Source: DASPWW01 sp035637595
GTDB lineage: Bacteria; Actinomycetota; Thermoleophilia; Solirubrobacterales; 70-9
NCBI GenBank assembly: GCA_035637595.1
Contig: DASPWW010000042.1
Coordinates: 1 to 45,067 of the forward strand
Reading direction: 5' to 3'
DNA length: 45,067 nucleotides
The notes below the pieces were generated by a model that was not told the origin of the DNA, did not search any database, and saw only the letters and a program-made list of their open reading frames with translations. Both the position numbers and the translations under genes were made by a program. Shown piece by piece: positions 18,547-27,039 of the stretch; the first letter of the stretch is position 1, and every line of letters begins with the position of its first letter.

Positions 18547-18646
18547 GGCCCACCAGCAAGCCGAGCCCGTACCCGCTCAACGCGCCGATCACCATCACCG
18601 CCACCACCGTGGCCCCGGCCGTCGCGGCATCCGCGCCCGACCTCAT
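18461..18646 (-). CDS. AtpZ/AtpI-like small membrane protein
   Basis: This 61-residue protein has two membrane helices and the Gly-rich pattern GYGLGLLVGLAVPFGLAGLFAGVVGGCALVY of the AtpZ family, which associates with AtpI and ATP synthase assembly. The ATG at 18644-18646 is preferred over longer starts because GGAGAG lies 6 nt upstream and the upstream 60 codons are Arg/Pro-rich and unlike protein. It is the first gene of the atp operon. Confidence 0.75.
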   Translation of the reverse strand: MRSGADAATAGATVVAVMVIGALSGYGLGLLVGLAVPFGLAGLFAGVVGGCALVYARFRDV

Positions 18647-18745
18647 CGGGCTCTCCGGGGATGTCGAAGTCGCGGCTTTCCAATCGGAATCGGGACGATC
18701 GTGAGGGATTCGTGCGCCGCGAGCGCGACGCCAGCCTGGGCGCCG

Positions 18746-18751
18746 AATATA
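18746..18751 (-). promoter_or_regulatory. Candidate -10 (TATATT) for atp operon
   Basis: The 219-bp gap upstream of the first atp gene contains one AT-rich island, and TATATT on the minus strand is its best -10 match. The -35 region at 16-18 nt spacing (TCGGGG) is poor. It would give a leader of roughly 90 nt. Nothing else is seen in the gap. Confidence 0.3.
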
Positions 18752-18865
18752 TCCGAAATTGGGCGGTTCCCCGACTCGCCTGGAGCGGGCGTCTCGCGCC
18801 GGGTAGGGCAGGACGAGCGCGGCGCGGGACAATCGCCCGGCGCCGCGCCGTCCCGACGGGCCGGG

Positions 18866-19690
18866 TCAGCTCAGTGGTGCTGTCAGCAGGTCGAGCTGGG
18901 TGCCGAGGACCTGCTCGGCACGGTTGACCTGCGGCGTGATGCGGGTGACGCCCATCGTGCCGGCGTCGACGCCCGAGGTGCCGATCGAGCCCAGGTGCAG
19001 GCCCGTGGTGACGATCACGCCGACGGCTCGGCCATCGGCGCTGATGATCCCGCTTCCGGAGTCGCCCGGGACCACCGCGCCCTCAGCGTAGACGTGGTCG
19101 GGGTTTGGCATCCCGAGCGCGAGCGCGCTGCGCGCCGGCAGCACGCTGCCCACCGCCACGCCGTTTCCGTAGTGGTTGAGCACCACGGTGCTGGACGTTC
19201 GGTCGTCGTTCGTCCCGGTGGGCCCGCCGAAGTGGCACATCTGCGGGCTGGATGCGACCCCCGGGTCGAGGCGGATCAGCGAGAAGTCCTTGGGGTCCTG
19301 GAGGATCGCGTAGGCGAACTCGCCGACCCGGTTGCCGGCGGCATCACGCGCAACCGGTCCCGTGCCCGGCGCCCACGAGCGCTCGCCCGCGTCGCTGGCA
19401 AACGGTCCCTCGCCGAGGATGCAGTGCCCGGCGGTGCCGATGTAGCGGCTGCCGTCGGAGGCCGAGAACAGGAAGTTGAACGTGCACTGGCCGACGTCGC
19501 TCTCGACGATCGCGCCGGGGCGCACGCCCGGGCACGGCCCCGTGCCGACCGGAGAGGCCGCCGGGACCGGGATCAGCTCACATGGCTCGCCGCCGAGCGT
19601 CCAGTTCGCCTCGCCCGCCTGGGCAGGTGACGCGGCGACCAGTCCGGCCACCGCTACGGCGGCGACCGTCAGGGCTGCTCTCAAACGCAC
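18866..19690 (-). CDS. Secreted trypsin-like serine protease (S1 fold)
   Basis: This 274-residue secreted protein has a signal peptide (residues 1-25, core LTVAAVAVAGLVAASPAQA, cleavage after AQA). The S1 catalytic triad reads as TAGHC (His89), KDFSLI (Asp135) and VVPGDSGSG (Ser211), with the usual Gly-rich strand after the serine. Several cysteines (37, 53, 69, 90, 152) may form disulphides outside the cell. There is no propeptide or C-terminal anchor, so it is predicted to be released. It has 120 bp upstream and 219 bp downstream, so it is probably a single-gene unit. Substrate is unknown. Confidence 0.88.
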   Translation of the reverse strand: MRLRAALTVAAVAVAGLVAASPAQAGEANWTLGGEPCELIPVPAASPVGTGPCPGVRPGAIVESDVGQCTFNFLFSASDGSRYIGTAGHCILGEGPFASDAGERSWAPGTGPVARDAAGNRVGEFAYAILQDPKDFSLIRLDPGVASSPQMCHFGGPTGTNDDRTSSTVVLNHYGNGVAVGSVLPARSALALGMPNPDHVYAEGAVVPGDSGSGIISADGRAVGVIVTTGLHLGSIGTSGVDAGTMGVTRITPQVNRAEQVLGTQLDLLTAPLS

Positions 19691-19763
19691 TGAGACTCCT
19701 CCGGAGGTCCGCCATCCCTGAGCTCACCGATCCGTGCGCGCCCACGGCGCTGCGCGACCACGC

Positions 19764-19777
19764 CTACCCGGGGGTAG
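19764..19777. other. Short inverted repeat CTACCCGGGGGTAG
   Basis: CTACC-CGGG-GGTAG is a 5-bp stem with a 4-nt loop in the 120-bp gap between the GGDEF/HD-GYP stop and the protease start. It may be a weak terminator for the former or an operator for the latter; no U-tract follows. Confidence 0.25.
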
Positions 19778-19810
19778 GGCACCGCCAAACATCGAGCTGC
19801 GGGACCGGCG

Positions 19811-21913
19811 CTACGAGGAGGAGGAGCCGTCGCCCTGCAGCGGGCGCATCGCCTCCGCCTGGGCACGGCCCCGGCTGCCGTCGGCATCGACCCGCACTGC
19901 GCGGTCCTCGGCGATCAGCTCGCACAGCAGCTCGACGACCATGGGGTCGAACTGGCTGCCGGAGTTTCGCTGCAGCTCCTCGACCGCGTCGTCCACGTCG
20001 ATGCTCGGCTTGTAGGAGCGCTCCGACGTCATCGCGTCGAACGCGTCGCAGACGAAGATGATGCGCGCGCCGAGGGGTATGTCGTCGCCGGCGAGCCCGT
20101 CCGGGTACCCCCGCCCGTCCCAGCGCTCGTGGGTCCAGCGAACGAGCCGCGCGACCGGGTCCATGGCGGGCGCCGCCTCGAGGATGCGCTCGCCGACCAG
20201 GGTGTGGGTGCGCAGCAGCGCCCACTCCTGATCGTTGAGCGGGCCGGGCTTGTGGAGGATCTCGTCCGGGATCGCCATCTTGCCGATGTCGTGAAGCTCG
20301 GCCGCTCGCGCCAGGACGTCGAGCTCCTCGGCGGTCAGAGCGAGGCGCTTGCCCAGCTCGAGCGACAGCTTCGCGACGCCTTGGAGGTGGTCGCCCAGCT
20401 CTGGCTCGCGCTCGCGCAGCACGCTCATGAGCACGTTGCGGGTCTGGCGACCCGCGGAATCGATCCGCATTCCCTTCTCGGCGTACATGCGGCGGTCGGC
20501 GAGGCGCAGCGTCTGGGTGGGCTCTGTGGCCTCCTGCGGGATGCGCACGGCGCCATGCGAGCAGGTGATCGAGAAACCCTCACCCTCCTCGGAGAGCGCC
20601 GCGCTCGCGGCGGCGAGGATCGACTCGAGCTTGACCTCGTCGCCCGACGAAATGATGACGCAGAACTCGTCGCCGCCCAGCCGGTAGGCCGTGCCGAAGG
20701 GCTTGACCGCCGCCGCGAGATTGCGGCCCAGGCGGTTGAGCAGCAGATCGCCCGCCCCGTGGCCGTAGCTGTCGTTGTAGGCCTTGAAGCCATCGAGGTC
20801 GAAGATCCCGAACGCCGTCCCGCTCCCGTTTGGCGCTCCGCGCGAGTCGAGCGCCCGCTGGAGGTCGGTGAGCAGCTTGCGACGGTTTCCGAGGCCGGTC
20901 AGCGCGTCGGTCACGGACTCGCGGCGCACTGTCCCCAGCAGGCGGCTGTTGTCCGCGAAGGCGACGAACAGGCGCAGCACGACGACGGCGAGCGTCGCGG
21001 TTGCGAGACCGGCCGAGAGTGGGTTGAGGGGGCGAGTGAGGTCGTTCACCTGAAGAGCCACCGCGACGATCGCGAACAGCGACGGAAAGAACAGCGAGCG
21101 ATCCGTGCTCGTCGGCACCGACGCGGCGCGTCCCGCCCCGGTCCACGCGGCGAGCGCGATCAAGCCCGCGGCAACCATCCACACGGTGTCGATCTCGGTC
21201 CGCTGGACCATCGAACCGGTCGCGTCCTGGTAGACGTAGACGGCGTCGGCGATCCCGCTCCCCACCAGTCCGCCGGCGATCAGGCCCCAGTCGCGGCGCC
21301 CCGCCGTGGCGCCGACTATCGCCACGGCGCCGACCACGAAGGCGATCAGCGCGATGTCTCCGAGCGGATACGCCAGGTTGACGGCGACCTCGGAGGAGGT
21401 GCCGTGCGCCAGCTCGGTCAGCGCCGGATGGAGCAGTGCCGTTCCCAGCGCGGCCGCGGCCAGCGCGCCGATCCCACCGTCGAGCCACATGCTCGAGCCG
21501 AAGCGCGGCACCCGGGCCTTGACGAGCAGCACGATCCCGGCGAACAGCGCCGGGTATCCGGCGAGGAAGAGCAGGTCCGCGGCAGAGGGATAAGGAGGGT
21601 GAGACTGCCCGGAGAGGACGACGGTCCAGTAGAGGTCGCCCGCACCCCAAAACGCGAGCCCGGTGCCGAAGGCGAGCCAAGCCCAGCGCTCGTCGGCCAC
21701 GGAGACGCCGCGCAACAGGCACGCGGCGGCGGCGGCGATCAGGACGGCGTTGTAGAGGTAGTCGTCGAACCACGAGTCGACGCTGGGGCCCCCGAAGCCG
21801 AGCACGGTGTGCAGCGCGTGCAATAGGACCCCGGCCGCGATGGCGCCGAGGAGGGTCAGGACCGGTATGCGCGTGTACCCAGAAAGAGACGTCATATTGG
21901 AGCCGGCCTCCAT
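19811..21913 (-). CDS. Membrane GGDEF/HD-GYP protein (c-di-GMP turnover)
   Basis: This 700-residue protein has about eight to nine membrane helices within residues 15-320, then a GGDEF domain (GGDEF at 413-417 with FDLDGFKAYND and DALTGLGNR) and a complete HD-GYP domain (His540-Asp541 in ELHDIGKMAIPDEIL, THTLVGERIL, HERWDGRGYPDGL). It can therefore both make and degrade c-di-GMP in principle. The product-inhibition site is degenerate (KPFG at 404-407 instead of RxxD). The membrane part resembles a sensor module without a recognised periplasmic loop domain. The start may be 6 codons later at a second ATG. Confidence 0.92.
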   Translation of the reverse strand: MEAGSNMTSLSGYTRIPVLTLLGAIAAGVLLHALHTVLGFGGPSVDSWFDDYLYNAVLIAAAAACLLRGVSVADERWAWLAFGTGLAFWGAGDLYWTVVLSGQSHPPYPSAADLLFLAGYPALFAGIVLLVKARVPRFGSSMWLDGGIGALAAAALGTALLHPALTELAHGTSSEVAVNLAYPLGDIALIAFVVGAVAIVGATAGRRDWGLIAGGLVGSGIADAVYVYQDATGSMVQRTEIDTVWMVAAGLIALAAWTGAGRAASVPTSTDRSLFFPSLFAIVAVALQVNDLTRPLNPLSAGLATATLAVVVLRLFVAFADNSRLLGTVRRESVTDALTGLGNRRKLLTDLQRALDSRGAPNGSGTAFGIFDLDGFKAYNDSYGHGAGDLLLNRLGRNLAAAVKPFGTAYRLGGDEFCVIISSGDEVKLESILAAASAALSEEGEGFSITCSHGAVRIPQEATEPTQTLRLADRRMYAEKGMRIDSAGRQTRNVLMSVLREREPELGDHLQGVAKLSLELGKRLALTAEELDVLARAAELHDIGKMAIPDEILHKPGPLNDQEWALLRTHTLVGERILEAAPAMDPVARLVRWTHERWDGRGYPDGLAGDDIPLGARIIFVCDAFDAMTSERSYKPSIDVDDAVEELQRNSGSQFDPMVVELLCELIAEDRAVRVDADGSRGRAQAEAMRPLQGDGSSSS

Positions 21914-22036
21914 GCGCAGCTCGATTCGGGAGGCTCTTTGCTGCTATCGGCAGCGCCGGCGGCAAGGTTGAGCGTGAACGGTGGCCGTCGCGAGGCCGCC
22001 CGCCGGCTTCGACTCGCGCCCGCTCCGGACGATCCC

Positions 22037-23347
22037 TCAGTCCTGGGCCGGTCCCACCGCCTCGAAGTCCCCGGTCTCGGGGTCGACGCTCTCCAGCTCC
22101 CCGGTGTCGGGGTTGACGGCGGCGAAGCTTCCCGTCTCCAGCTCGTGGGCCACACCGGCGTCCACCTCCGCCTCCGCCGGTGGAGGCTCCCCGGCGGGCC
22201 GCAGGTCCAGCATCTGGCGAAGCCTGATGCGGCGCAGCTTGAGGATCTCCAGCGCGACGAGCACGTAGGCGCTCGCCGCCAGCGTGGCTACCCCGCAGGC
22301 GATGATCACGGCCGTCCATGCGGGGTCGAAGTGCCCGTGGTCGTCGCTGTAGGGGACGAAGCGCAGCGCCAGCGCCAGCGCGGCCATGATCAAGGCCCAG
22401 CCGTACAGGTAGGCGAGCGTCTTGCGCTGCGCGAACCCGATGTTCGTCAGGCGATGATGGAAGTGCGAGGTATCGCCGACGTAGATCGGACGGCGGTACT
22501 TCAGCCGCTTCGCGATCACGAAGCCCGAGTCGAGGATCGGGACCGCGAGCACGATCAGCGGGAAGAACAGGGCCACCACCGCGTTGGTCTTCAACGCTCC
22601 CTGTACGGCGACGATCCCGAGGAGGTAGCCGAGCAGGTTCGACCCGCTGTCTCCCAGGAAGCTCGAGGCGGGGGGAAGGCCGTGTCGGAGGAAGCCGATC
22701 GCCCCGCCCGCCGTGAGCGCGGCGAGCGCTGCGGCGGCCGTCCTGTCGAGCGACAGGGCGATCACCGCGAGCGTCACCCCCGAGATCGCGCAGACGCCGG
22801 CCGCGAGCCCGTCGACGCCGTCTATGAAGTTGATGACGTTGATGACCGCGACGATCCCGAGCATCGTCAAGACCATCCCGAGATCGACGTCGCCGAGCAG
22901 CGGCAGCTCGCCGAGATCCACCGAGCCCGGCGCGACCTGACCCATGAAGGGGAGCGTGAACCTGTTCACGCTCACGCCCGCGGCCACCGGGATCAGCGTG
23001 GCGACGATCTGTCCGAGCAGCTTCGGGGCGGCGCCGAGCTCCCAGATGTCGTCGACGATCCCGAAGACGGTGATCGCGGCCGCCCCACCGAGGATCGCGA
23101 GCGTCGTGTCGTGCTGCCACCCCTGGCTGCCGCCGTGCGACGGAAGCCAGATGGCTCCCGCCACGAGGACGCCGACGAGGACGGCGAGGCCGCCCAGCCT
23201 CGGCGTGGCGACGTCGTGAAGCCCCCGCTCGCTCGGCTCGTCGATCGCGCCGATGCGCCATGCCATGCGGTCGCAGAGCGGCACGAGGAGCCACGCCAGA
23301 ACGGCCGCGACCAGGAACGCGAACAGGGAGTCGATCGGGGCCGGCAT
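22037..23347 (-). CDS. Polyprenyl-phosphate HexNAc-1-phosphate transferase (WecA/TagO/MraY family)
   Basis: This 436-residue, roughly 11-helix membrane enzyme transfers a (N-acetyl)hexosamine-1-phosphate from UDP-sugar to undecaprenyl phosphate, the first step of O-antigen, teichoic-acid or related polymer synthesis. Family motifs: RGLHDVATPRLGG, FGIVDDIWELG, NFIDGVDGLAAG, FLGDSGSNLLGYLLG and GDTSHFHHRLTNIGFAQR, whose HxHH-type loop favours WecA/TagO over MraY. The tail after the last helix is long and ends in three decapeptide-like repeats. The ATG at 23345-23347 lies 5 nt after the asnB stop. Usually this gene sits directly before the atp operon in actinobacteria; here two genes intervene. 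Confidence 0.93.
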   Translation of the reverse strand: MPAPIDSLFAFLVAAVLAWLLVPLCDRMAWRIGAIDEPSERGLHDVATPRLGGLAVLVGVLVAGAIWLPSHGGSQGWQHDTTLAILGGAAAITVFGIVDDIWELGAAPKLLGQIVATLIPVAAGVSVNRFTLPFMGQVAPGSVDLGELPLLGDVDLGMVLTMLGIVAVINVINFIDGVDGLAAGVCAISGVTLAVIALSLDRTAAAALAALTAGGAIGFLRHGLPPASSFLGDSGSNLLGYLLGIVAVQGALKTNAVVALFFPLIVLAVPILDSGFVIAKRLKYRRPIYVGDTSHFHHRLTNIGFAQRKTLAYLYGWALIMAALALALRFVPYSDDHGHFDPAWTAVIIACGVATLAASAYVLVALEILKLRRIRLRQMLDLRPAGEPPPAEAEVDAGVAHELETGSFAAVNPDTGELESVDPETGDFEAVGPAQD

Positions 23348-23352
23348 CGGCC

Positions 23353-25254
23353 TCACTCCGGCGACGCGACGGCGACGGGACCCGCGACGCGGCCGTGGCG
23401 GTCGCACCACAGCGTGAACGAGAGCAGTCCCCAGATCTGACGGCTGAGGTCCTCACGCCGCGAAACGTGATCGTCGATCAGACGGGTCACGGCCTCGGGA
23501 CGGAAGTAGCCCTGGCGCGAGATCGCCTGCGGGGACAGGACCTCGCGCGCGAAGGGCTCGAGCTCGCCGCGCAGCCAGGCCGCGATCGGCGCCGAGAAGC
23601 CCTGCTTTCGGCCGTGCACGACGGCGCGCGGAACCAGCGGCGCCAGCGCCCGGCGCAGCAGCCGCTTCTTGGCGAACCCCATCACCTTGTGGCGCCGGCG
23701 CAGGGCGAGCGCGAGGTCCGCGACAACGGTGTCGAGGAAGGGCACCCGAGCCTCGAGCGAGTGCGCCATGCTGGCCCGGTCGGTCTTGACGAGCAGGTCG
23801 TCGACGAGGTAGATGCCGAGATCGACGTCCTGGAGGCGGGCGAGCTCGTCCGCTCCCTCGGTTTCGGCGTATCGCTCGCGGTAGACGTCGAGCGGATCGG
23901 CGCGGTGCCGCGCCGAGGCCGACAGCAGCTCGGCGCGCGCGTCGGGCGAGAAGATCTCCTTCCAGGCGTGATGGCGCTCGAGCGACGGCAGGCGCGCTCC
24001 CCTTACGAAACGCTTTGCCCTGTAGTCGAAGCTCGCCTTCGACGACGAGCTGGGCAGCGCCTCCACCGCGGGGCGAAGGACCGACGCCGCGCGTCCCGCC
24101 CACGGCGCGATCGCGTCCGCCACGTAGGTGTAGTAACCGCCGAACAGCTCGTCGCCTCCCTCGCCCGACAGCGCCACCTTCACGTCCCTGGATGCGAGCT
24201 CGGAGACGAGGTAGGTCGGCAGCGCGGAGGAGTCGGCGAAGGGCTCGTCGAACGCGTCGACCAGCTTCGGCAGCAACTCGATGGCGTCGGGCCTCACCAC
24301 CAGCTCGTGATGATCCGTCCCGTAGCGCTCGGCGACCAGTCGGGCCGTCGAGAGCTCGTCGAACGAGCTCTCCTCGAAGCCGATCGAGAACGTCATCACG
24401 CGCTCGCTGCTCTCCTGGGAGGCGAGCGCCGTCAGCGCCGACGAGTCGACCCCTCCCGAGAGCATGACCCCGACCGGCACGTCGGAGACGAGGTGGGCGC
24501 GGACCGAGTTGCGCAACCGGTCGCGAAGCTCCGCGGCGAGGACCTCCATCGGCTCGTCGCGCACGTCCTCGGGATCGGCGGGTCGGGGCCGCGCGTAGCG
24601 CGAGACCCGGGGCTCGCCGCCGTCCCACACCAGCACGTGCCCGGCCGGCAGCTTGCGCACTTTCTCGAAGATCGTGAGCGGCGCCGGGATCGCGTTGAAC
24701 GCCAGGAACGCGCCGAGCGCTTCGAGGTCCACCGTCGCGGCGAAGCCGGGCTGGCGCAGGATCGCCTTGAGCTCGGAGGCGAAGCTGAGCACCCCTTCGT
24801 GCATCCGGTACAGCAGGGGCTTGATCCCGAACCGATCGCGGCCCAGGACGAGGCGCCGCGCCCGCGAGTCCCACAGCGCGATGGCGAACATGCCCCGCAG
24901 CTCCTCTACGAAGGCGGGGCCGCGCTCCTCATAGAGGTGCACGAGCACCTCGGTGTCGCATGCGGTGGCGAACCGGTGGCCGCGGCGCTCGAGGTCGCGG
25001 CGCAGGGCGCGATGGTTGTAGATCTCGCCGTTCTGGACGACGTGGATCGTGCCGTCCTCGTTGGCGATCGGCTGATCTCCGCCCTCGAGATCGATGATCG
25101 ACAGGCGGCGCGCCGCGAGCCCCACGGGGCCGTCGACGACGGCTCCCTCGCTGTCGGGCCCGCGATGCACGAGTGTCTCGCTCATCGCGGCGAGGACGTC
25201 CGGATCGGGGGGCGTGGCCCCGTCCAGCGAGACGAGACCGCAGATCCCGCACAT
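23353..25254 (-). CDS. asnB: Asparagine synthase, glutamine-hydrolysing
   Basis: This 633-residue AsnB-type enzyme transfers glutamine amide nitrogen to aspartate or, in envelope clusters, to sugar or glycan carboxylates. The N-terminal glutaminase domain starts at the nucleophile Cys2 (MCGICGLVSLDG), with LSIIDLEGGDQPI and NGEIYNH following. The synthetase domain has the PP-loop VMLSGGVDSSALTALAS and EGGDELFGGYYTY. Its place between a WecA-like transferase (5 nt) and glycosyltransferase genes suggests a role in envelope glycan modification rather than only amino-acid supply; this is inference. A TAGACT element ends 6 nt before the ATG, as expected of a leaderless message. Confidence 0.9.
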   Translation of the reverse strand: MCGICGLVSLDGATPPDPDVLAAMSETLVHRGPDSEGAVVDGPVGLAARRLSIIDLEGGDQPIANEDGTIHVVQNGEIYNHRALRRDLERRGHRFATACDTEVLVHLYEERGPAFVEELRGMFAIALWDSRARRLVLGRDRFGIKPLLYRMHEGVLSFASELKAILRQPGFAATVDLEALGAFLAFNAIPAPLTIFEKVRKLPAGHVLVWDGGEPRVSRYARPRPADPEDVRDEPMEVLAAELRDRLRNSVRAHLVSDVPVGVMLSGGVDSSALTALASQESSERVMTFSIGFEESSFDELSTARLVAERYGTDHHELVVRPDAIELLPKLVDAFDEPFADSSALPTYLVSELASRDVKVALSGEGGDELFGGYYTYVADAIAPWAGRAASVLRPAVEALPSSSSKASFDYRAKRFVRGARLPSLERHHAWKEIFSPDARAELLSASARHRADPLDVYRERYAETEGADELARLQDVDLGIYLVDDLLVKTDRASMAHSLEARVPFLDTVVADLALALRRRHKVMGFAKKRLLRRALAPLVPRAVVHGRKQGFSAPIAAWLRGELEPFAREVLSPQAISRQGYFRPEAVTRLIDDHVSRREDLSRQIWGLLSFTLWCDRHGRVAGPVAVASPE

Positions 25255-25260
25255 GGCGCC

Positions 25261-25266
25261 AGTCTA
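25261..25266 (-). promoter_or_regulatory. Candidate -10 (TAGACT) of asnB
   Basis: TAGACT on the minus strand ends 6 nt before the asnB ATG with no Shine-Dalgarno in between, which would suit a leaderless transcript. No clear -35 is visible. The upstream sugar transferase stop is 33 nt away. Confidence 0.35.
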
Positions 25267-25299
25267 AGAGGCCCTAAGAGCCGCGCGCCAGCGGCCGGC

Positions 25300-26010
25300 T
25301 CAGCGTCGCAGGCTGCGATGCGCGATGCGCAGGATGGTGGCGCCGAGCACGCGCAGGTAGAGGCGCACCGAGCGGTCCGCGATGTACTCCATGTCGTGGG
25401 CGAGCTTGTAGGACCAGTCCTCCTCGCGGGTGATCCGCATCTGCGCGAAGCCGGTGACGCCGGGCCTGATCACCAGGCGCTGCCAGTACTGGGGAATCCG
25501 CCGGCACAGCTCGGCGAAGAACGGGGGCCGGATGGGGCGGGGCCCGACGATGCTCATCTCGCCGCGCAGCACGTTCCACAGCTGCGGGACCTCGTCGAGG
25601 TGCGACGCGCGCAGCACCCTCCCCACCGCGGTCACCTCGAGCTCGGTGCGACGCGTCAGCTCGATCCCCAGATACGGGCCGAGCCGCGTCTCGGCATCGG
25701 GGCGCAGGGTGCGGAACTTGTACATCTTGAACACGCGGCCCCCCTGGCCGACCCGCTGGCCCCTGTAGAGCACCGGGCGCCCCGAGGTGACAAGGATCAG
25801 CAGCGCGACAGCGGCCAGCAGCGGCGAGAGCACGATGAGGATCGATGCCGCGATCGTCAGGTCCAGCCCCCGGAGGACCACGTCCACGGTGCGCGACTCG
25901 TACGCGCTGGCGAGCTGGGAGTAGCCCTGGACGAGGGCGCGCTCGTCGGTCGTCTGCTCGGCCGGGGCGCTGGGAGGATCGGCTTCGCGCACCGAAGGCC
26001 GCACGCTCAT
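25300..26010 (-). CDS. Polyprenyl-phosphate sugar-1-phosphate transferase (PF02397 bacterial sugar transferase)
   Basis: This 236-residue protein is a monotopic phosphoglycosyl transferase that starts lipid-linked glycan assembly. One hydrophobic segment (about residues 46-70, LDLTIAASILIVLSPLLAAVALLIL) is followed by MYKFRTLRPDAE, DEVPQLWNVLRGEMSIVGPRP and PGVTGFAQM, the family blocks containing the catalytic Asp-Glu. It lacks the extra membrane helices of WbaP/WcaJ, so it is the short form. Its ATG overlaps the TGA of the DUF354 gene (ATGA), so the two are coupled. Confidence 0.92.
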   Translation of the reverse strand: MSVRPSVREADPPSAPAEQTTDERALVQGYSQLASAYESRTVDVVLRGLDLTIAASILIVLSPLLAAVALLILVTSGRPVLYRGQRVGQGGRVFKMYKFRTLRPDAETRLGPYLGIELTRRTELEVTAVGRVLRASHLDEVPQLWNVLRGEMSIVGPRPIRPPFFAELCRRIPQYWQRLVIRPGVTGFAQMRITREEDWSYKLAHDMEYIADRSVRLYLRVLGATILRIAHRSLRR

Positions 26011-26996
26011 TGCAAGGTCCCCAGGATCAGTTCCATCAGCAGGGCGGGATCGCGTCGCGTCCGGTCGCCGTGGCGGGAGCGCTTGACGAGGTCGAGCGCG
26101 CGAGCGTCAGTGAGCGGTCGCAAGCGCCCCTCTCGAATCAGCCACTCGTCCACTCCTCCGAGCCGGCCGCCGTAGGTAGTGTAAACGGGGGTCCCGAGCG
26201 CCACCGCCTCGCGATTCATCGTCCCGCCCGCGGACACGACCAGGTCGGAGAGCGCTATCAGGCTCTGACCGTCAACCGCACGCTCCGGGACGATGAGCGA
26301 GGGAAGCTCGAGGCTCGTGATGTAGGTGCGCTGCGCGGGGGTGCGTGGAAGGACGACGGCGTGAACTCCCTCGTGGCCCCCGAGGTGAAGCAGGACCTGG
26401 GGGAACAGCGGGTTCGACTTGCGGTGGTAAAGCGAGACGTCCGGTGGAGGTCGCAGGACGACGACGACGCGGTCGGTGTCGACCCCGAGGCGGTCGAGGA
26501 GCCCCTCGTCGGGCTCGAAGTCGGACAGGTAGTACTCCTCCTTGAGGCCCGGATACTGGCGCAGCTTCTCGGCGCGCACCCCGAAGCGGCGCAATCGCTC
26601 GGCAGGCACGGCCTCGGGAAAGATCACGCGCCGTGCCAGGCGGCAGCCGATGTGATGCTGCGCGACCGCGAACTCGTAGTCGTGCATGTTGACCTCGGGG
26701 ATCCCGAGCCAGCGCGAGGCGAGCGCGAGGTCGTTCGAGCCGTGCGCGATCGCGAGATCGAATCCCGACCCGTGCCCGAACCGGCGCATGCCGAGCGTTC
26801 GCCCGATGAGGCGCGCCAGCTTGACCGCCCGCGACGCGCCGCCGTGGCGGCCGATCGACGTGTGCGGTATCCCATGCAGCTCGAGCAGCTCCTCGGTCTG
26901 CGTGTACTCGCGCGATGTGACCTCGACCTGGTGCCCGCTCGCCTCGAGCCTCTCGATGATCGGCCGCAGCACGAGCACGTGCGCGGGGCCGCTCAT
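26007..26996 (-). CDS. DUF354 family protein, glycosyltransferase-like
   Basis: This protein of about 329 residues resembles DUF354, a GT-B-fold family of unknown substrate often found with envelope-glycan genes. Visible features are SGPAHVLVLRPIIERLEASGHQVEVTSREY at the N-terminus, GFDLAIAHGSNDLALASRWLGIPEVNMHDYEF, and a C-terminal UDP-binding-like LSDLVVSAGGTMNREAVALGTPVYT. In frame upstream of the ATG used here the codons read RFWVD, which fits the usual family start, and the only start-like codon is a CTG at 27012-27014; the real protein may therefore begin there and be 6 residues longer. It lies 43 nt after glyA and overlaps the sugar transferase. Confidence 0.8.
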   Translation of the reverse strand: MSGPAHVLVLRPIIERLEASGHQVEVTSREYTQTEELLELHGIPHTSIGRHGGASRAVKLARLIGRTLGMRRFGHGSGFDLAIAHGSNDLALASRWLGIPEVNMHDYEFAVAQHHIGCRLARRVIFPEAVPAERLRRFGVRAEKLRQYPGLKEEYYLSDFEPDEGLLDRLGVDTDRVVVVLRPPPDVSLYHRKSNPLFPQVLLHLGGHEGVHAVVLPRTPAQRTYITSLELPSLIVPERAVDGQSLIALSDLVVSAGGTMNREAVALGTPVYTTYGGRLGGVDEWLIREGRLRPLTDARALDLVKRSRHGDRTRRDPALLMELILGTLQ

Positions 26997-27039
26997 GTCA
27001 ACCCAGAATCTCAGTCGCGAGGGCGCGGTTGCGGGGAGC

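Noticed and set aside
21940..21954. Inverted repeat GCTGC-TATCG-GCAGC between the WecA-like and GGDEF/HD-GYP genes
   Set aside because: The stem is only 5 bp with no T run and no clear relation to a start or stop; may be chance.
20580..23456. Minus-strand open frame of 958 codons in the wrong phase over the WecA-like and GGDEF/HD-GYP genes
   Set aside because: It crosses the start and stop of two real genes and its translation is Arg-rich, without domain features.
23260..26175. Plus-strand open frame of 971 codons opposite asnB and the sugar transferase
   Set aside because: It shows the same shadow composition; the minus-strand genes carry strict catalytic motifs.
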